Source: Competibacter_A sp037045535 (GTDB lineage: Bacteria; Pseudomonadota; Gammaproteobacteria; Competibacterales; Competibacteraceae). Taken from it: a stretch of DNA of 64,000 nt. The stretch's first letter is position 1. Each line of letters opens with the position of its first letter. The notes below the pieces were generated by a model, which had not been told where the DNA came from, ran no database searches, and was given only the letters and a program-made list of their open reading frames with translations. Where the stretch lies: assembly GCA_037045535.1 (NCBI GenBank), contig JBAOHI010000014.1:93996-157995 (forward strand), given 5' to 3'. Positions 45,228 through 53,459 of this stretch are shown in pieces. The position numbers and the translations under genes were made by a program.

Positions 45228-47357
45228 TTACGCCAAATACACCCGCTCCAACGCCCCGCGCGAGACGTTGCCCTTGCCGTCCTCGGCCTCAATGTAGTAG
45301 CGCACGTCGCCTGCACCGACCGGCAGTTTGGCGGTGAAGTAATGCGCGGTGATGGTCGCGCCGGTCTGCGACGGATACGGGCCGTTGTCGGTCATCGCCA
45401 TGCGGGTTTCGCCCGTGGCAGCGCGCAGCACCAGCGTCACTCGCTTCAAGCCACTGATGTCATGGATGAAGGTATGCACCGTGCCCTCGCGCGGCGCATC
45501 GAGCAAACAGCCCTGACCCCAGCGCTTGCCGCCCGGATTTTCCGGCGTGACCCACGGGGCGAAAATGGTCGGGCCGGTGCGATCCTTGCCAGCGGAGAGC
45601 AGGGCGTCCACTTCGTTTTTGACCATGCCATACCCGACATTGGCGGCGTTGGTGACCTGCTGGTCCCAAACATGCTGCCCAGTCCAGTACCAGTAGCAAC
45701 TGGTTTCGGCGGTCAACATCAGCCGGCTGATGTCGTCCAGCCACGGCTTGCCGGGCAGGGCGTCCTCCAGCGAGTGGACCACGTTCTGGAACGCCGTCAG
45801 CACCGCCCAGGAATTCAGGTCGGGCGAGTAAGGCTGATCATAGCGGCTGAACCACTTCATGAACTGCGGGTCGCCGTTGTCGGCGCCGCTCCAGGAACCC
45901 GGTTCGATGTGCGCGGCTTGCGCGGGATCAGGCGGGAAACGGTCCAGATAGTCGTGAACCGTGGTCAACTCGAAACGCGGATCGCCCTGTAACCACTGCA
46001 CCAGTTGTCCGGTGTTGTGGTTGTAGTAGCTGTCCGCGCCGCCGCCGTGATTGTCGCCGTCGGAGTGCAGCAGGAAAAACGGCGGATGCTTGGGGTCGAA
46101 AGTGCCAGTATCGACGATCTGGTTATAGACCTGCCCTAGCACATCGGGATATTGCAACGCGCCGAAGCCACCCCGCGCGTCTTCGTTGCCGATGTAGCGC
46201 TCTGCCGGCACCGCGATGATTTTATGGATCTGGCCGTCTGGGTCTTCGTACTGCACATACTCCGGTTTGAGTAGGCTCGGCGAAATCCTCGATCCGGCCC
46301 AGATGTTGTGCAGTTGCAGCCAGTCGTTGACCGACGGGTTGACCTGCTCGGCGGGATTGGGCGGCAGCATGCCTTCGTTGATGCCGGCGTAGGGATAATC
46401 CTGGCACGCCCGAAAACGGTGGATGGAATCATAGATCACCGCCTTGACTCCGGCCTGGTTCAACGCCGGAATCATGCGGATGTGGAAAGCGGTCTCGGGT
46501 GGGAACATCACACTGGATGCCTCGATCCCGAATGCAGCGCGGATGATGCCGCGATGCCATTCCACCTGCTTGACGATGTTACGAGCCGGGGTCAGAGCCA
46601 TCAGCGGATGGAAGAAGCCGAAGGCCACGAAATCCACGCGGGGATGGCCCAGCACCGTCTTTTCCTGGGCGACGGCGCGCAGTTCGTTGTTCCAGCCGCC
46701 GAAGCGCCCGCCACACAGCCCGTCGGTGGCGCAACGATCCAATTGTTCGATCAGCGAACCGCTCCAACTGGTGGACAGTCCGGCGTGCGGCAGACCGCCG
46801 CTGACGTATTGGCGCACAGCGGTCGGGATCAAATAGGTGTATGGGCCGCCGCGCGCACCGAAGATCGAATCCTTTTCGCCATCCCAGTACAGCCGGTCGG
46901 TGGCATTGTAGTAGGGCTGGTGCATGTGCTTGTGGATGCCGAAATACAGCTTGACCGGCGCATCGCCCGGTCCGGTCGCGACTCGGATGTCCGGTTTGAC
47001 CCTGGCGTTCGGCGCGATCCGCAACGGGCGAAACTCCTTGATCCAGTCGCCGCCGCCGGACTGGCGGATGTCGGCCTTGCGACAGCCTTCGACCTGCACG
47101 TTGAGGGTGTTGGGCCACAGCAGTCCGGCCGGGACGCTGACAGTGTAGGTATATTCGCCGCCGCTGTCGGCGCTGGCTTGGATCGCGTCGCCCTTGATCA
47201 GATGTTGTCCGTCCGGCGCATGCAGGATCACTTGCGGAAACGGCACCGTTCCGTCGGTGACGAAGTGAATCGTAAAGGCCGGGTTCTTGCCCGATTCGTC
47301 GCATTGCAGCGCTTCAGGGAGATCGATTCGCAAAATACGGGTAAATACGTCAGTCAT
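45228..47357 (-). CDS. Glycoside hydrolase family 57-type protein
   Basis: A 709-aa protein without a signal peptide. An N-terminal beta-sandwich (~1-130) precedes a GH57-like barrel starting LYFGIHKHMHQPYYNATDRL, with HxHQPY as the first GH57 motif. Later come GFFHPLMALTPARNIVKQVE, SVMFPPETAFHIRMIPAL (candidate catalytic Glu) and FFLLHSDGDNHGGGADSYY. A C-terminal beta domain ends VRYYIEAEDGKGNVSRGALE. The family acts on alpha-glucans such as glycogen. GAGGA precedes the ATG. It is divergent from pyk. Confidence 0.85.
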   Translation of the reverse strand: MTDVFTRILRIDLPEALQCDESGKNPAFTIHFVTDGTVPFPQVILHAPDGQHLIKGDAIQASADSGGEYTYTVSVPAGLLWPNTLNVQVEGCRKADIRQSGGGDWIKEFRPLRIAPNARVKPDIRVATGPGDAPVKLYFGIHKHMHQPYYNATDRLYWDGEKDSIFGARGGPYTYLIPTAVRQYVSGGLPHAGLSTSWSGSLIEQLDRCATDGLCGGRFGGWNNELRAVAQEKTVLGHPRVDFVAFGFFHPLMALTPARNIVKQVEWHRGIIRAAFGIEASSVMFPPETAFHIRMIPALNQAGVKAVIYDSIHRFRACQDYPYAGINEGMLPPNPAEQVNPSVNDWLQLHNIWAGSRISPSLLKPEYVQYEDPDGQIHKIIAVPAERYIGNEDARGGFGALQYPDVLGQVYNQIVDTGTFDPKHPPFFLLHSDGDNHGGGADSYYNHNTGQLVQWLQGDPRFELTTVHDYLDRFPPDPAQAAHIEPGSWSGADNGDPQFMKWFSRYDQPYSPDLNSWAVLTAFQNVVHSLEDALPGKPWLDDISRLMLTAETSCYWYWTGQHVWDQQVTNAANVGYGMVKNEVDALLSAGKDRTGPTIFAPWVTPENPGGKRWGQGCLLDAPREGTVHTFIHDISGLKRVTLVLRAATGETRMAMTDNGPYPSQTGATITAHYFTAKLPVGAGDVRYYIEAEDGKGNVSRGALERVYLA

Positions 47358-47612
47358 CGAAAATCCTCGCGTGGGTTCGTGCGTGCCCCTCGCTCCAGCA
47401 GGAGGAAGACTGGAGCGAAGCTAGCGGATTGCCGGTATCAGTTTAATCGGGCTGACGAGAATTGCCGCCCGAATTCCCGGTAAACGTAGTCAGCCGCGCA
47501 AACTACTTTGAGACCGCTGCCAGCATCCTTTACACTCTCTATACCCGCTATAAGAATAACCGATTGATTGTTTTGGTTTTAAGAACGGTTTTGACCGGGG
47601 GATATCCTCAGC

Positions 47613-49088
47613 ATGGCGAAAATCATGAAGTTCACCAAGATTGTGGCGACACTAGGGCCGAATTCTAGGAATCCAGAAATAGTCGAAGGCTTGCTCAGGG
47701 AAGGCGCGGACGTGATTCGACTGAACTTTTCTCATGGCAATCACGAGGATCACGCCTTGTCGGTGCGGCTAGTGCGGGAAGCTGCGCAAAAGCTGAATCG
47801 ATACATCGCTATCTTTCAGGATTTACAGGGCCCAAAAATTCGGCTTGGCCAGTTAGAGAGTGAATTTCTGGAGGTGGCGAGCGGCGAGACCCTGGTACTC
47901 ACGACCGAGGATATGGTCGGCGGTGTCCACGATGGCATCAAAAAAATCGCTATTGACCATCGTGATCTACACGAGGAAGTCAAATCTGGCGACCGGATAT
48001 TGATCGATGACGGTTTATTTGAATTGACGGTCGAGCGGGTCGAAGGCCGCGAGATTTTCACCCGAGTCGTCAATGGCGGTCGCTTGAAACCCCGCAAAGG
48101 GGTCAATCTGCCCAACATCAAGCTGAAGATCTCGGCGATCACCGACAAGGACCGTGCCGATTTGCAATTCGCCTACGATCACGGTCTGGATTACGTGGCG
48201 TTGTCGTTCGTGCGGGACGCCGACGATGTCAAGGAATTGATCGACACCATGCTGACCACCCACGGTCGCAAGATTCCGATCATTGCCAAGATCGAAAAAC
48301 CGGAGGCATTTCGGCATATCGACGGCATCATTCATGTGGCCGATGCGATCATGGTGGCGCGCGGCGATCTGGGCGTGGAAACCTCGCCCCAGGATGTGCC
48401 GCTGATGCAGAAGACCATCATCCGCCTGTGCAACATCACCGGTAAACCGGTGATTACCGCTACTCAGATGCTGGAATCGATGATCAATAACCCTCGTCCA
48501 ACCCGTGCCGAGGCCAACGATGTCGCCAATGCCATCCTGGACGGGACCGATGCGGTGATGCTGTCGGCGGAAACTGCCGCCGGCCAGTATCCGATCGCGG
48601 CGGTGCGGATGATGAAAAATATCGCCCTCAGCGTCGAGGCCAGCGACATTTTCAGAACATTGATGCGCAACAACGTATTGACCCAGGAAGAGTTGCTGGC
48701 CAAGGCTTGCCTACGGATCGAGGACGCTGTGCATTTCACCACCATGGATTTGGCCGATAAGGTGTGCGCCCGCTATATCGTTAGTTTTACCAACAGCGGA
48801 TCCAGCGTGCTGGGTTTGGCTAAATGCCGGCCGTTGGCGCCGCTGATCGCCTTTAGCTCGAAACCGGCTACGCTGCGCAAGCTGGCACTGATCTGGGGGG
48901 TGACGCCATTGCAACTGGGTTCCGTGGTCACGTCGGTGGATGATTTGTTGACAGCGGCCACTGAGTTCCTCCTCAACAAAGGAATGGTGGAGGAGGGGGT
49001 CATCGTAGTGTTTAGCGCCGGCGTGCCGGTCGGCGTGTCCGGCGGCACGAATATGATCAAGGTGGTCAAGGTCGAACGGTCGGATTGA
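47613..49088 (+). CDS. pyk: Pyruvate kinase
   Basis: A 491-aa glycolytic enzyme. MKFTKIVATLGPNSR, VIRLNFSHGNHEDH, FQDLQGPKIRLG, the active-site KIEKPEAF, VARGDLGVE, KPVITATQMLESMI and the C-terminal GVPVGVSGGTNMIKV are all present. GGGGGAT lies upstream of the ATG at 47613; an internal ATG (47625) is the alternative. The stop is at 49086-49088. A diverged copy of its last ~25 codons lies 200 bp downstream. Confidence 0.95.
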   Translation: MAKIMKFTKIVATLGPNSRNPEIVEGLLREGADVIRLNFSHGNHEDHALSVRLVREAAQKLNRYIAIFQDLQGPKIRLGQLESEFLEVASGETLVLTTEDMVGGVHDGIKKIAIDHRDLHEEVKSGDRILIDDGLFELTVERVEGREIFTRVVNGGRLKPRKGVNLPNIKLKISAITDKDRADLQFAYDHGLDYVALSFVRDADDVKELIDTMLTTHGRKIPIIAKIEKPEAFRHIDGIIHVADAIMVARGDLGVETSPQDVPLMQKTIIRLCNITGKPVITATQMLESMINNPRPTRAEANDVANAILDGTDAVMLSAETAAGQYPIAAVRMMKNIALSVEASDIFRTLMRNNVLTQEELLAKACLRIEDAVHFTTMDLADKVCARYIVSFTNSGSSVLGLAKCRPLAPLIAFSSKPATLRKLALIWGVTPLQLGSVVTSVDDLLTAATEFLLNKGMVEEGVIVVFSAGVPVGVSGGTNMIKVVKVERSD

Positions 49089-49281
49089 GGAGTCCATTTT
49101 AAAGATATTCAGTACTCATCCAATCAAAATGCCAGACGCCTTCTGGGTGAGTACTTGCTCGGGGTAGATACCAATGGGGTTTGGAGCTGGAAATTCCCGC
49201 AATATGGGACCAGCGGTATGAAAATGTTGAACAAGGCTTTGAGACAAGCCGTTGAATTAAAAGTAAGGTCTGAGAAGGAAG
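49089..49281 (+). other. Unassigned stretch after pyk with an orphan open frame
   Basis: Directly after the pyk stop, in the same frame, codons stay open to a TGA near 49300. They read NARRLLGEYLLGVDTNGVWS then WKFPQYGTSGMKMLNKAL and on to ELKVRSEKEDRSIHR. The composition looks like real protein, but no start codon or known family was found, so it is probably a fragment of a lost gene. Confidence is low. Confidence 0.3.
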
Positions 49282-49355
49282 ATCGTAGTATTCACCGCTG
49301 ACGTATCGATCGGCGTGTCCGGCGGTGCCAACATGATCAAAGTGGTGAGGGTGGA
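49282..49355 (+). pseudogene. Duplicate of the 3' end of a pyruvate kinase gene
   Basis: Similar to the last 74 bases of pyk before its stop (49003-49077). It reads IVVFTADVSIGVSGGANMIK and VVRVE, against IVVFSAGVPVGVSGGTNMIK in the intact gene. The differences are mostly conservative, so it comes from a diverged copy, not a recent tandem duplication. It joins a hypE fragment within a few bases. Confidence 0.75.
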
Positions 49356-49358
49356 GAG

Positions 49359-49507
49359 TGCTCTCCGCTCAGCCAATCCACCAACCGCCGGCCCCCAAAC
49401 ACCGTTTCCATCTCCACGAAGCTGTGGGCGTCGGCGACTACCCCGCCGATAGAGCCGCCTCCCGTCCTAGCGGATGAGCGCGCATGGCCGCGAGCAGCGC
49501 GTCCGCC
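49359..49507 (-). pseudogene. Duplicate of the 3' end of hypE
   Basis: About 149 bp matching 50939-51088 at roughly 90% by eye, with one small indel. It corresponds to the last ~50 codons of hypE before the final LPRIC, on the same strand as hypE. It lies back to back with the pyk fragment in the same convergent order as the intact genes. Confidence 0.85.
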
Positions 49508-49608
49508 ATTTTGATAATGACCACTTGGCTGAAAGCTTAGAAGTGAGTGGTGGTGATTTGACTGAGGAACTATTCGCTCTTACTGCAGCGGTGATCTATC
49601 GCTTCTAG
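49508..49608 (+). pseudogene. Orphan 3' gene fragment ending before a terminator
   Basis: From the junction with the hypE fragment, the plus strand reads HFDNDHLAESLEVSGGDLTE and ELFALTAAVIYRF to a TAG at 49606-49608. An intrinsic terminator follows 15 nt later, so this is probably the true 3' end of a gene whose 5' part was lost. The family is not recognised. Confidence 0.45.
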
Positions 49609-49622
49609 CAATGCGCAACCCC

Positions 49623-49653
49623 AAGCCCGCCCCAGTCGGCGGGCTTCTTCTTT
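49623..49653 (+). terminator. Intrinsic terminator
   Basis: Perfect 9-bp stem AAGCCCGCC/GGCGGGCTT with a 6-nt loop, followed by CTTCTTT on the plus strand. It follows the orphan fragment and precedes the PEGA ORF. Confidence 0.8.
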
Positions 49654-49665
49654 GGAGAATAACGT

Positions 49666-50085
49666 ATGGCTCGCAGGTACTGGATAATCGTGAGCGGGAT
49701 GGCCTTGGCCTTCGGCATGCGAGGCGCCTTTTCTGGGGAAGCTTGGCTGGCGATTACCTCTGAGCCGCCGGGGGCCACGATTGCGGTGGACAACACCTAT
49801 CGCGGCGTAACGCCCCAACATCCGGACGATACTCTGCGTATCTAGGTCTCCGAGGGAACACGAAAGATCGATGCTTACGTGCGAATCGATAGCCAGGATT
49901 ACGCGGCTCAGAAAACCGTCAGGGCGCATGGGGCGAGGGAAACCACGGTAAAATTCTAGTTACATGCTGCATCCGCGCCAGCGTCAGGCGTTCCGGCCGC
50001 TCCCCCGGCTTATACCGGCAAACCATGGTGGGATGAATGGGGCTTTCTGCCTAATCATTTAGAAGTGCCGGGGCGGAATTTCTAG
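49666..50085 (+). pseudogene. PEGA-domain exported protein with two in-frame amber codons
   Basis: A 139-codon frame with GGAG eight bases before the ATG. It begins with a signal-like segment (MARRYWIIVSGMALAFGMRG) and a PEGA domain (LAITSEPPGATIAVDNTYRG). TAG interrupts at codon 60 (49843-49845), then VSEGTRKIDAYVRIDSQDYA continues to a second TAG at codon 98 (49957-49959), followed by LHAASAPASGVPAAPPAYTG, WWDEWGFLPNHLEVPGRNF and a final TAG. Both internal ambers would be CAG (Gln) by a single C-to-T change. There is no frameshift, so the inactivation is recent. TAG is an ordinary stop elsewhere here (hppA, the methyltransferase). Confidence 0.72.
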
Positions 50086-50152
50086 ATCGCGACCATCGCA
50101 AGACGCAGCGACCAGAGACAGCCAAAATTCCAAGATAAAAGAAGCGATTGCT

Positions 50153-50557
50153 TCAGGAAACCGGTGGGGTCAGCACATCCAAACCAGGTACCCGCGCAAA
50201 CTCGGCAGCATTGGTGGTGAGCACCACGCAATCATGAAGAAGCGCGGTAGCTGCGATGATCAGGTCGTGCGCCCCGATCATCTGGCCTTGCTGGCTCAGG
50301 GTGGCAAAGAGACCCGCATGGACGCGCGCCGTTTCCGTTGTGAAGTCCAGTGCCGGCAACTGCGCCAGAATCGCCTCGACGAAGGCTGAGCGGCGGGCGC
50401 GGCGGGCGTCGCTGTCGGCGCGATGCACGCCGACCAGCAACTCCGATACAGTGATCGCGCTGATGAAAGCGTCGCCATGGCTGGCCCAAGGCGAAAAATC
50501 CAGCGCTCCATGGCGTTCGGCGTGAATGAGAATGCAGGTATCCAGGACTAGGCCCAT
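50153..50557 (-). CDS. PIN-domain ribonuclease toxin (VapC-type)
   Basis: A 134-aa PIN protein. LVLDTCILIHAERHG gives the first aspartate (D6), ISAITVSELLVGVHRA the conserved glutamate, and IGAHDLIIAATAL plus LTTNAAEFARVPGLDV the remaining acidic site, so catalysis should be possible. It overlaps the antitoxin gene by 10 bp and follows it in one operon. Confidence 0.9.
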   Translation of the reverse strand: MGLVLDTCILIHAERHGALDFSPWASHGDAFISAITVSELLVGVHRADSDARRARRSAFVEAILAQLPALDFTTETARVHAGLFATLSQQGQMIGAHDLIIAATALLHDCVVLTTNAAEFARVPGLDVLTPPVS

Positions 50558-50817
50558 GGATCTTGCTCGGGTAACGCGGCCTTGCGGATAGCGTCAAGAT
50601 CTTGGGCAAAGGACTGGGCGTCTTCGTTCAAACGGGGTAATGCGGCGAACAGGCGGTTAAGATCGCGCACCGCGACCCGGCGAGGCGTGGCAACCGGGCA
50701 CAGTCTGGCGATTGCTTTATTGCCACGCTCCAATTCGAAACTGACGCCTTGATAAAATACCCTGTTGAGCAGATCGGAAAATTGCCGTGCTGCCTGAGTG
50801 ACGTTGATTTTTTCCAT
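50548..50817 (-). CDS. Phd/YefM-type antitoxin
   Basis: An 89-aa protein. The N-terminus MEKINVTQAARQFSDLLNRV is the Phd/YefM DNA-binding fold, followed by VSFELERGNKAIARLCPV. The C-terminal part (LFAALPRLNEDAQSFAQDLD) is the likely toxin-binding segment. It is the first gene of the pair and should repress the operon through the repeats just upstream. Confidence 0.88.
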   Translation of the reverse strand: MEKINVTQAARQFSDLLNRVFYQGVSFELERGNKAIARLCPVATPRRVAVRDLNRLFAALPRLNEDAQSFAQDLDAIRKAALPEQDPWA

Positions 50818-50843
50818 GAACGCGTCGCTCCATCATAATGACC

Positions 50844-50891
50844 GATTATCTGATTATCTGATCATCTGATTATCTGATTATCAGATAATCA
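50844..50891. promoter_or_regulatory. Iterated operator-like repeats upstream of the toxin-antitoxin pair
   Basis: GATTATCT is tandemly repeated from 50844 (five 8-bp units, one reading GATCATCT, the last incomplete), ending in the palindrome TGATTATC-A-GATAATCA (50875-50891). It lies 27-74 bp upstream of the antitoxin ATG, where the operator and promoter of such operons are found. The other side of the repeat is the 3' end of hypE. Confidence 0.65.
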
Positions 50892-50919
50892 TGGATGCAA
50901 CGCAATACTTGATCCGCAT

Positions 50920-51910
50920 TCAGCAAATCCTCGGCAACTGCTCTCCGCTCAGCCAATCCACCAACCGCCGGCCCCCGAACGCCGTTTCCATCTCCACGAA
51001 GCTGTGGGCGTCGGCGACCACCTCGCCGATGAGGGCGGCTTCCCGTCCCAGCGGATGAGCGCGCATCGCCGCCAGCAGCGCGTCCGCCGAATCCGCCGGA
51101 CAAATCGCGATCAGTTTGCCTTCGTTGGCGACGTAGAGCGGATCCAGCCCCAGAAATTCGCACAGGGCCCGCACCGGTTCGCGCACCGGAATCGCCGCCT
51201 CGCGCAAGCCGCATCCCGACCCCGGCTTGCCGGGCGATTTCGTTCAGGGCGCTGGCCAAACCGCCGCGCGTGGGGTCGCGGAGACAATGGATGTCGGGGA
51301 CCGTCGCGACCATCGCGGCGACCAGCTCGTGCAGCGCCGCCGTGTCGGACTGGATCGGCGCGTCGAAGCTCAGATGCTCCCGTTGCGCCAACACCGCTAG
51401 GCCATGATCGCCCAGCGAGCCGCTCAGCAAAACCGCATCGCCCGGTCGCGCCCGACTGGCGGAAATCGCCACGCCTTCCGGCACCACGCCGACGCCGGTG
51501 GTGGTGATGAACACCCCGTCGCCTTTGCCGCGCTCCACCACCTTGGTGTCGCCGGTGACGATGGGCACGCCTGCCCGTTGCGCCGCTCGCGCCATCGAGT
51601 CCACGATGCGCTTGAGGTCGGCGAGGGGGAAGCCTTCTTCCAGAATGAAACTGCTGGCGAGATAGAGCGGTCGCGCACCGGCCATCGCCACGTCGTTGAT
51701 CGTACCGTGAACGGACAGACAGCCGATGTCGCCGCCGGGAAAGAACAGCGGGGAAACGACGTGGCTATCGGTTGCCATCACCAGCCGGCCGGAGGGAACG
51801 GCGAACTGGGCGCAATCGTCTTGTGCCCGCAGCCAGTCGTTGTCGAACGCGGCCAGGAACAGTTCCTCGATCAACTGGGCCATCGCCCGCCCGCCACCGC
51901 CGTGGCTCAT
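50920..51910 (-). CDS. hypE: Hydrogenase maturation protein HypE, frameshifted
   Basis: HypE dehydrates the carbamoyl thioester on its C-terminal cysteine to the thiocyanate used for the [NiFe] cyanide ligands. The frame from 51910 gives MSHGGGGRAMAQLIEELFLA and DPTRGGLASALNEIARQAGV; from ~51205 a second frame continues LREAAIPVREPVRALCEFLG to the terminal LPRIC, with the catalytic Cys last. Deleting one T from CTTG near 51203-51207 restores one protein. Codons upstream of 51910 read THGCVEM, typical of HypE. Adding one deletion near 51925 would join them to a GTG overlapping the hypD stop, so a second one-base error at the 5' end is likely. Confidence 0.87.
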
Positions 51911-51967
51911 CTCGACGCAACCGTGCGTCAGAGTCGAGACGGCGGGCGAAGATGTCGCGGCGACCGC

Positions 51968-53141
51968 TCACGACGCTGCCGCCTGTCGAAAGCGGCCGTA
52001 GTGGTAGTAGGCCGCGCACGCGCCCTCGGCGGACACCATGCAGGAACCGAGCGGGTGATCGGGCGTGCAGGCCGTGCCGAATACGGTGCAATCTTGTGGG
52101 CGTTTCACGCCTCGCAGCACCTCGCCGCAGGCGCAAGCTTTGTGGTCGGCAGCCCGAATCGCGGGAATGTCGAAGCGATGCTCGGCGTCCCATTCGGCGA
52201 ATTCCGGTCGAATCGCCAAAGCGCTGTTCGGCAGCCAACCCAGCCCGCGCCATTCGAAGGTCGGGCGCAGCGCGAACACCTCGGCCATCAACCGCTGGGC
52301 CTTGCGGTTGCCTTCGGCACCGACGGCGCGGGTGTATTCGTTCTCCACCTCGGCCTTGCCGGCGTTGATCTGCCGGATCAGCATGGAAATCGCTTGCAGC
52401 ACGTCCAGCGGCTCGAAGCCGGCGATGACCAGCGGGCGGCGGTAGTCGGCGGCGACGAACGCGTAAGGCTGGCTGCCGATGATGGTGCTGACGTGGGCAG
52501 GGCCGATGAAGCCGTCAACGGATTCCTGCACCCTCGTCCCTGATTTCTCTTTTGCGAGGGGAGAGGGGAGAACGGGGGGAGGAGGGGTGATTCCCAGCAA
52601 CGCCCGTAAGGCCGGTGGAGTGAGAACGTGGTTGCAGTACACGCTGAAATTGCCCAATTCTTCCCGTTGGGCTTGCCAGATGGCGACGGCGGTCGGCGGG
52701 GTGGTGGTCTCGAAGCCGATGGCGAAGAACACGACTTGACGCTCGGGTTCGGCCCGGGCGATGTCCAGCGCGTCGCTGATCGAATACACCATCCGCACGT
52801 CCGCGCCGCGCGCCTTGGCTTTGAGCAGGGTATCGCCGTGGGCGCCGGGCACCCGCAACAGGTCGCCATAGCTACACAAGACCACCCGTTCCCGTTCCAC
52901 CAGACTCGATGGCCGCTTGCAGGCGTCCGCTTGGCAGCACGCACACCGGGCAGCCGGGACCGTGGATCAGGCGCACGTTATCCGGCAGCAGGTCTTCGAT
53001 CCCGTAGCGGCAGATGGCGTGGGTGTGACCGCCGCAGAACTCCATCAGGGCGTAGCGGCGGTTCGGCTCGACTTCCTGGCGGATGCGGGCGGCGATTCCT
53101 CGCGCCAGTGCGCTGTCGCGAAATTCGTCAAGGTATTTCAT
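51968..53141 (-). CDS. hypD: Hydrogenase maturation protein HypD, frameshifted
   Basis: HypD is the Fe-S scaffold that, with HypC, assembles Fe(CN)2CO. The first frame from 53141 has MEFCGGHTHAICRYG and LIHGPGCPVCVLPSGRLQAA; from ~52900 the second frame continues VVLCSYGDLLRVPGAHGDTL, FAIGFETTTPPTAVAI and the C-terminal cysteine set (ACACGEVLRG, QDCTVFGTACTP). Deleting one T in GAGTCTGG near 52905 joins them. An extra ~20 residues (ITPPPPVLPSPLAKEKSGTR) interrupt LTPPALRALL...VDGFIGPAHV and come from an inserted repeat. It overlaps hypC by 14 bp. Confidence 0.88.
52531..52590. repeat. Palindromic repeat inserted in frame in hypD
   Basis: A C/G-polarised unit starting CCCTCGTCCC and ending GGAGGAGGGGTGA, with CCCTCG/CGAGGG arms around an 18-nt loop. 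It matches the general plan of the units at 54875 and 33691 and accounts for residues of HypD absent from typical family members. The frame is preserved. Confidence 0.65.
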
Positions 53142-53364
53142 CGCTGATTACCTCGGCCATTTCGGCGAACAATTTGAGCGTCTCCGCCGCTTCTTCGGGG
53201 TCCAGGCGGCTGAGGGCAAAACCGACGTGCACGATGACGTAATCGCCCACGGCCACCTCGTCCAGCAGCGCAGTGGAAATCGGCTTGCGCACGCCACCCG
53301 TGTCCACGATGGCTTGTTCCTGTTCCAGAATCTCGACGACCAGGGCGGGAATGGCGAGGCACAT
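53128..53364 (-). CDS. hypC: Hydrogenase assembly chaperone HypC
   Basis: A 78-aa protein starting MCLAIPALVVEI, with the essential Cys2 after start-Met removal. GDYVIVHVGFALSRLDPEEA is the rest of the family signature. It binds HypD and the large-subunit precursor. The start is set by the MCLAIP motif; the longer open frame upstream is not used. It is 95 bp after hypF and overlaps hypD. Confidence 0.93.
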   Translation of the reverse strand: MCLAIPALVVEILEQEQAIVDTGGVRKPISTALLDEVAVGDYVIVHVGFALSRLDPEEAAETLKLFAEMAEVISDEIP

Positions 53365-53459
53365 GATGGTTGACCTCTCGTTGCAGTGTTCGAGCGGGAG
53401 TAGCTTGCCTAATGGTAGGCGATCCGAGCCAGTTCGGCTCGCGAATAACACCTGAAGGT

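Noticed and set aside
46308..47483. 391-aa plus-strand ORF over the GH57 gene
   Set aside because: Antisense shadow; the minus-strand GH57 protein has clear family motifs.
49666..50085. Genome-wide or phage-type amber recoding (TAG read as Gln)
   Set aside because: hppA and the RNA methyltransferase end in TAG at the expected place, so TAG is a normal stop here.
50844..50891. CRISPR array
   Set aside because: The 8-bp units are directly adjacent with no spacers; they fit an operator.
51404..52543. 379-aa plus-strand ORF over hypE/hypD
   Set aside because: Antisense to two conserved hyp genes; composition is Arg/Ala/Gly-rich noise.
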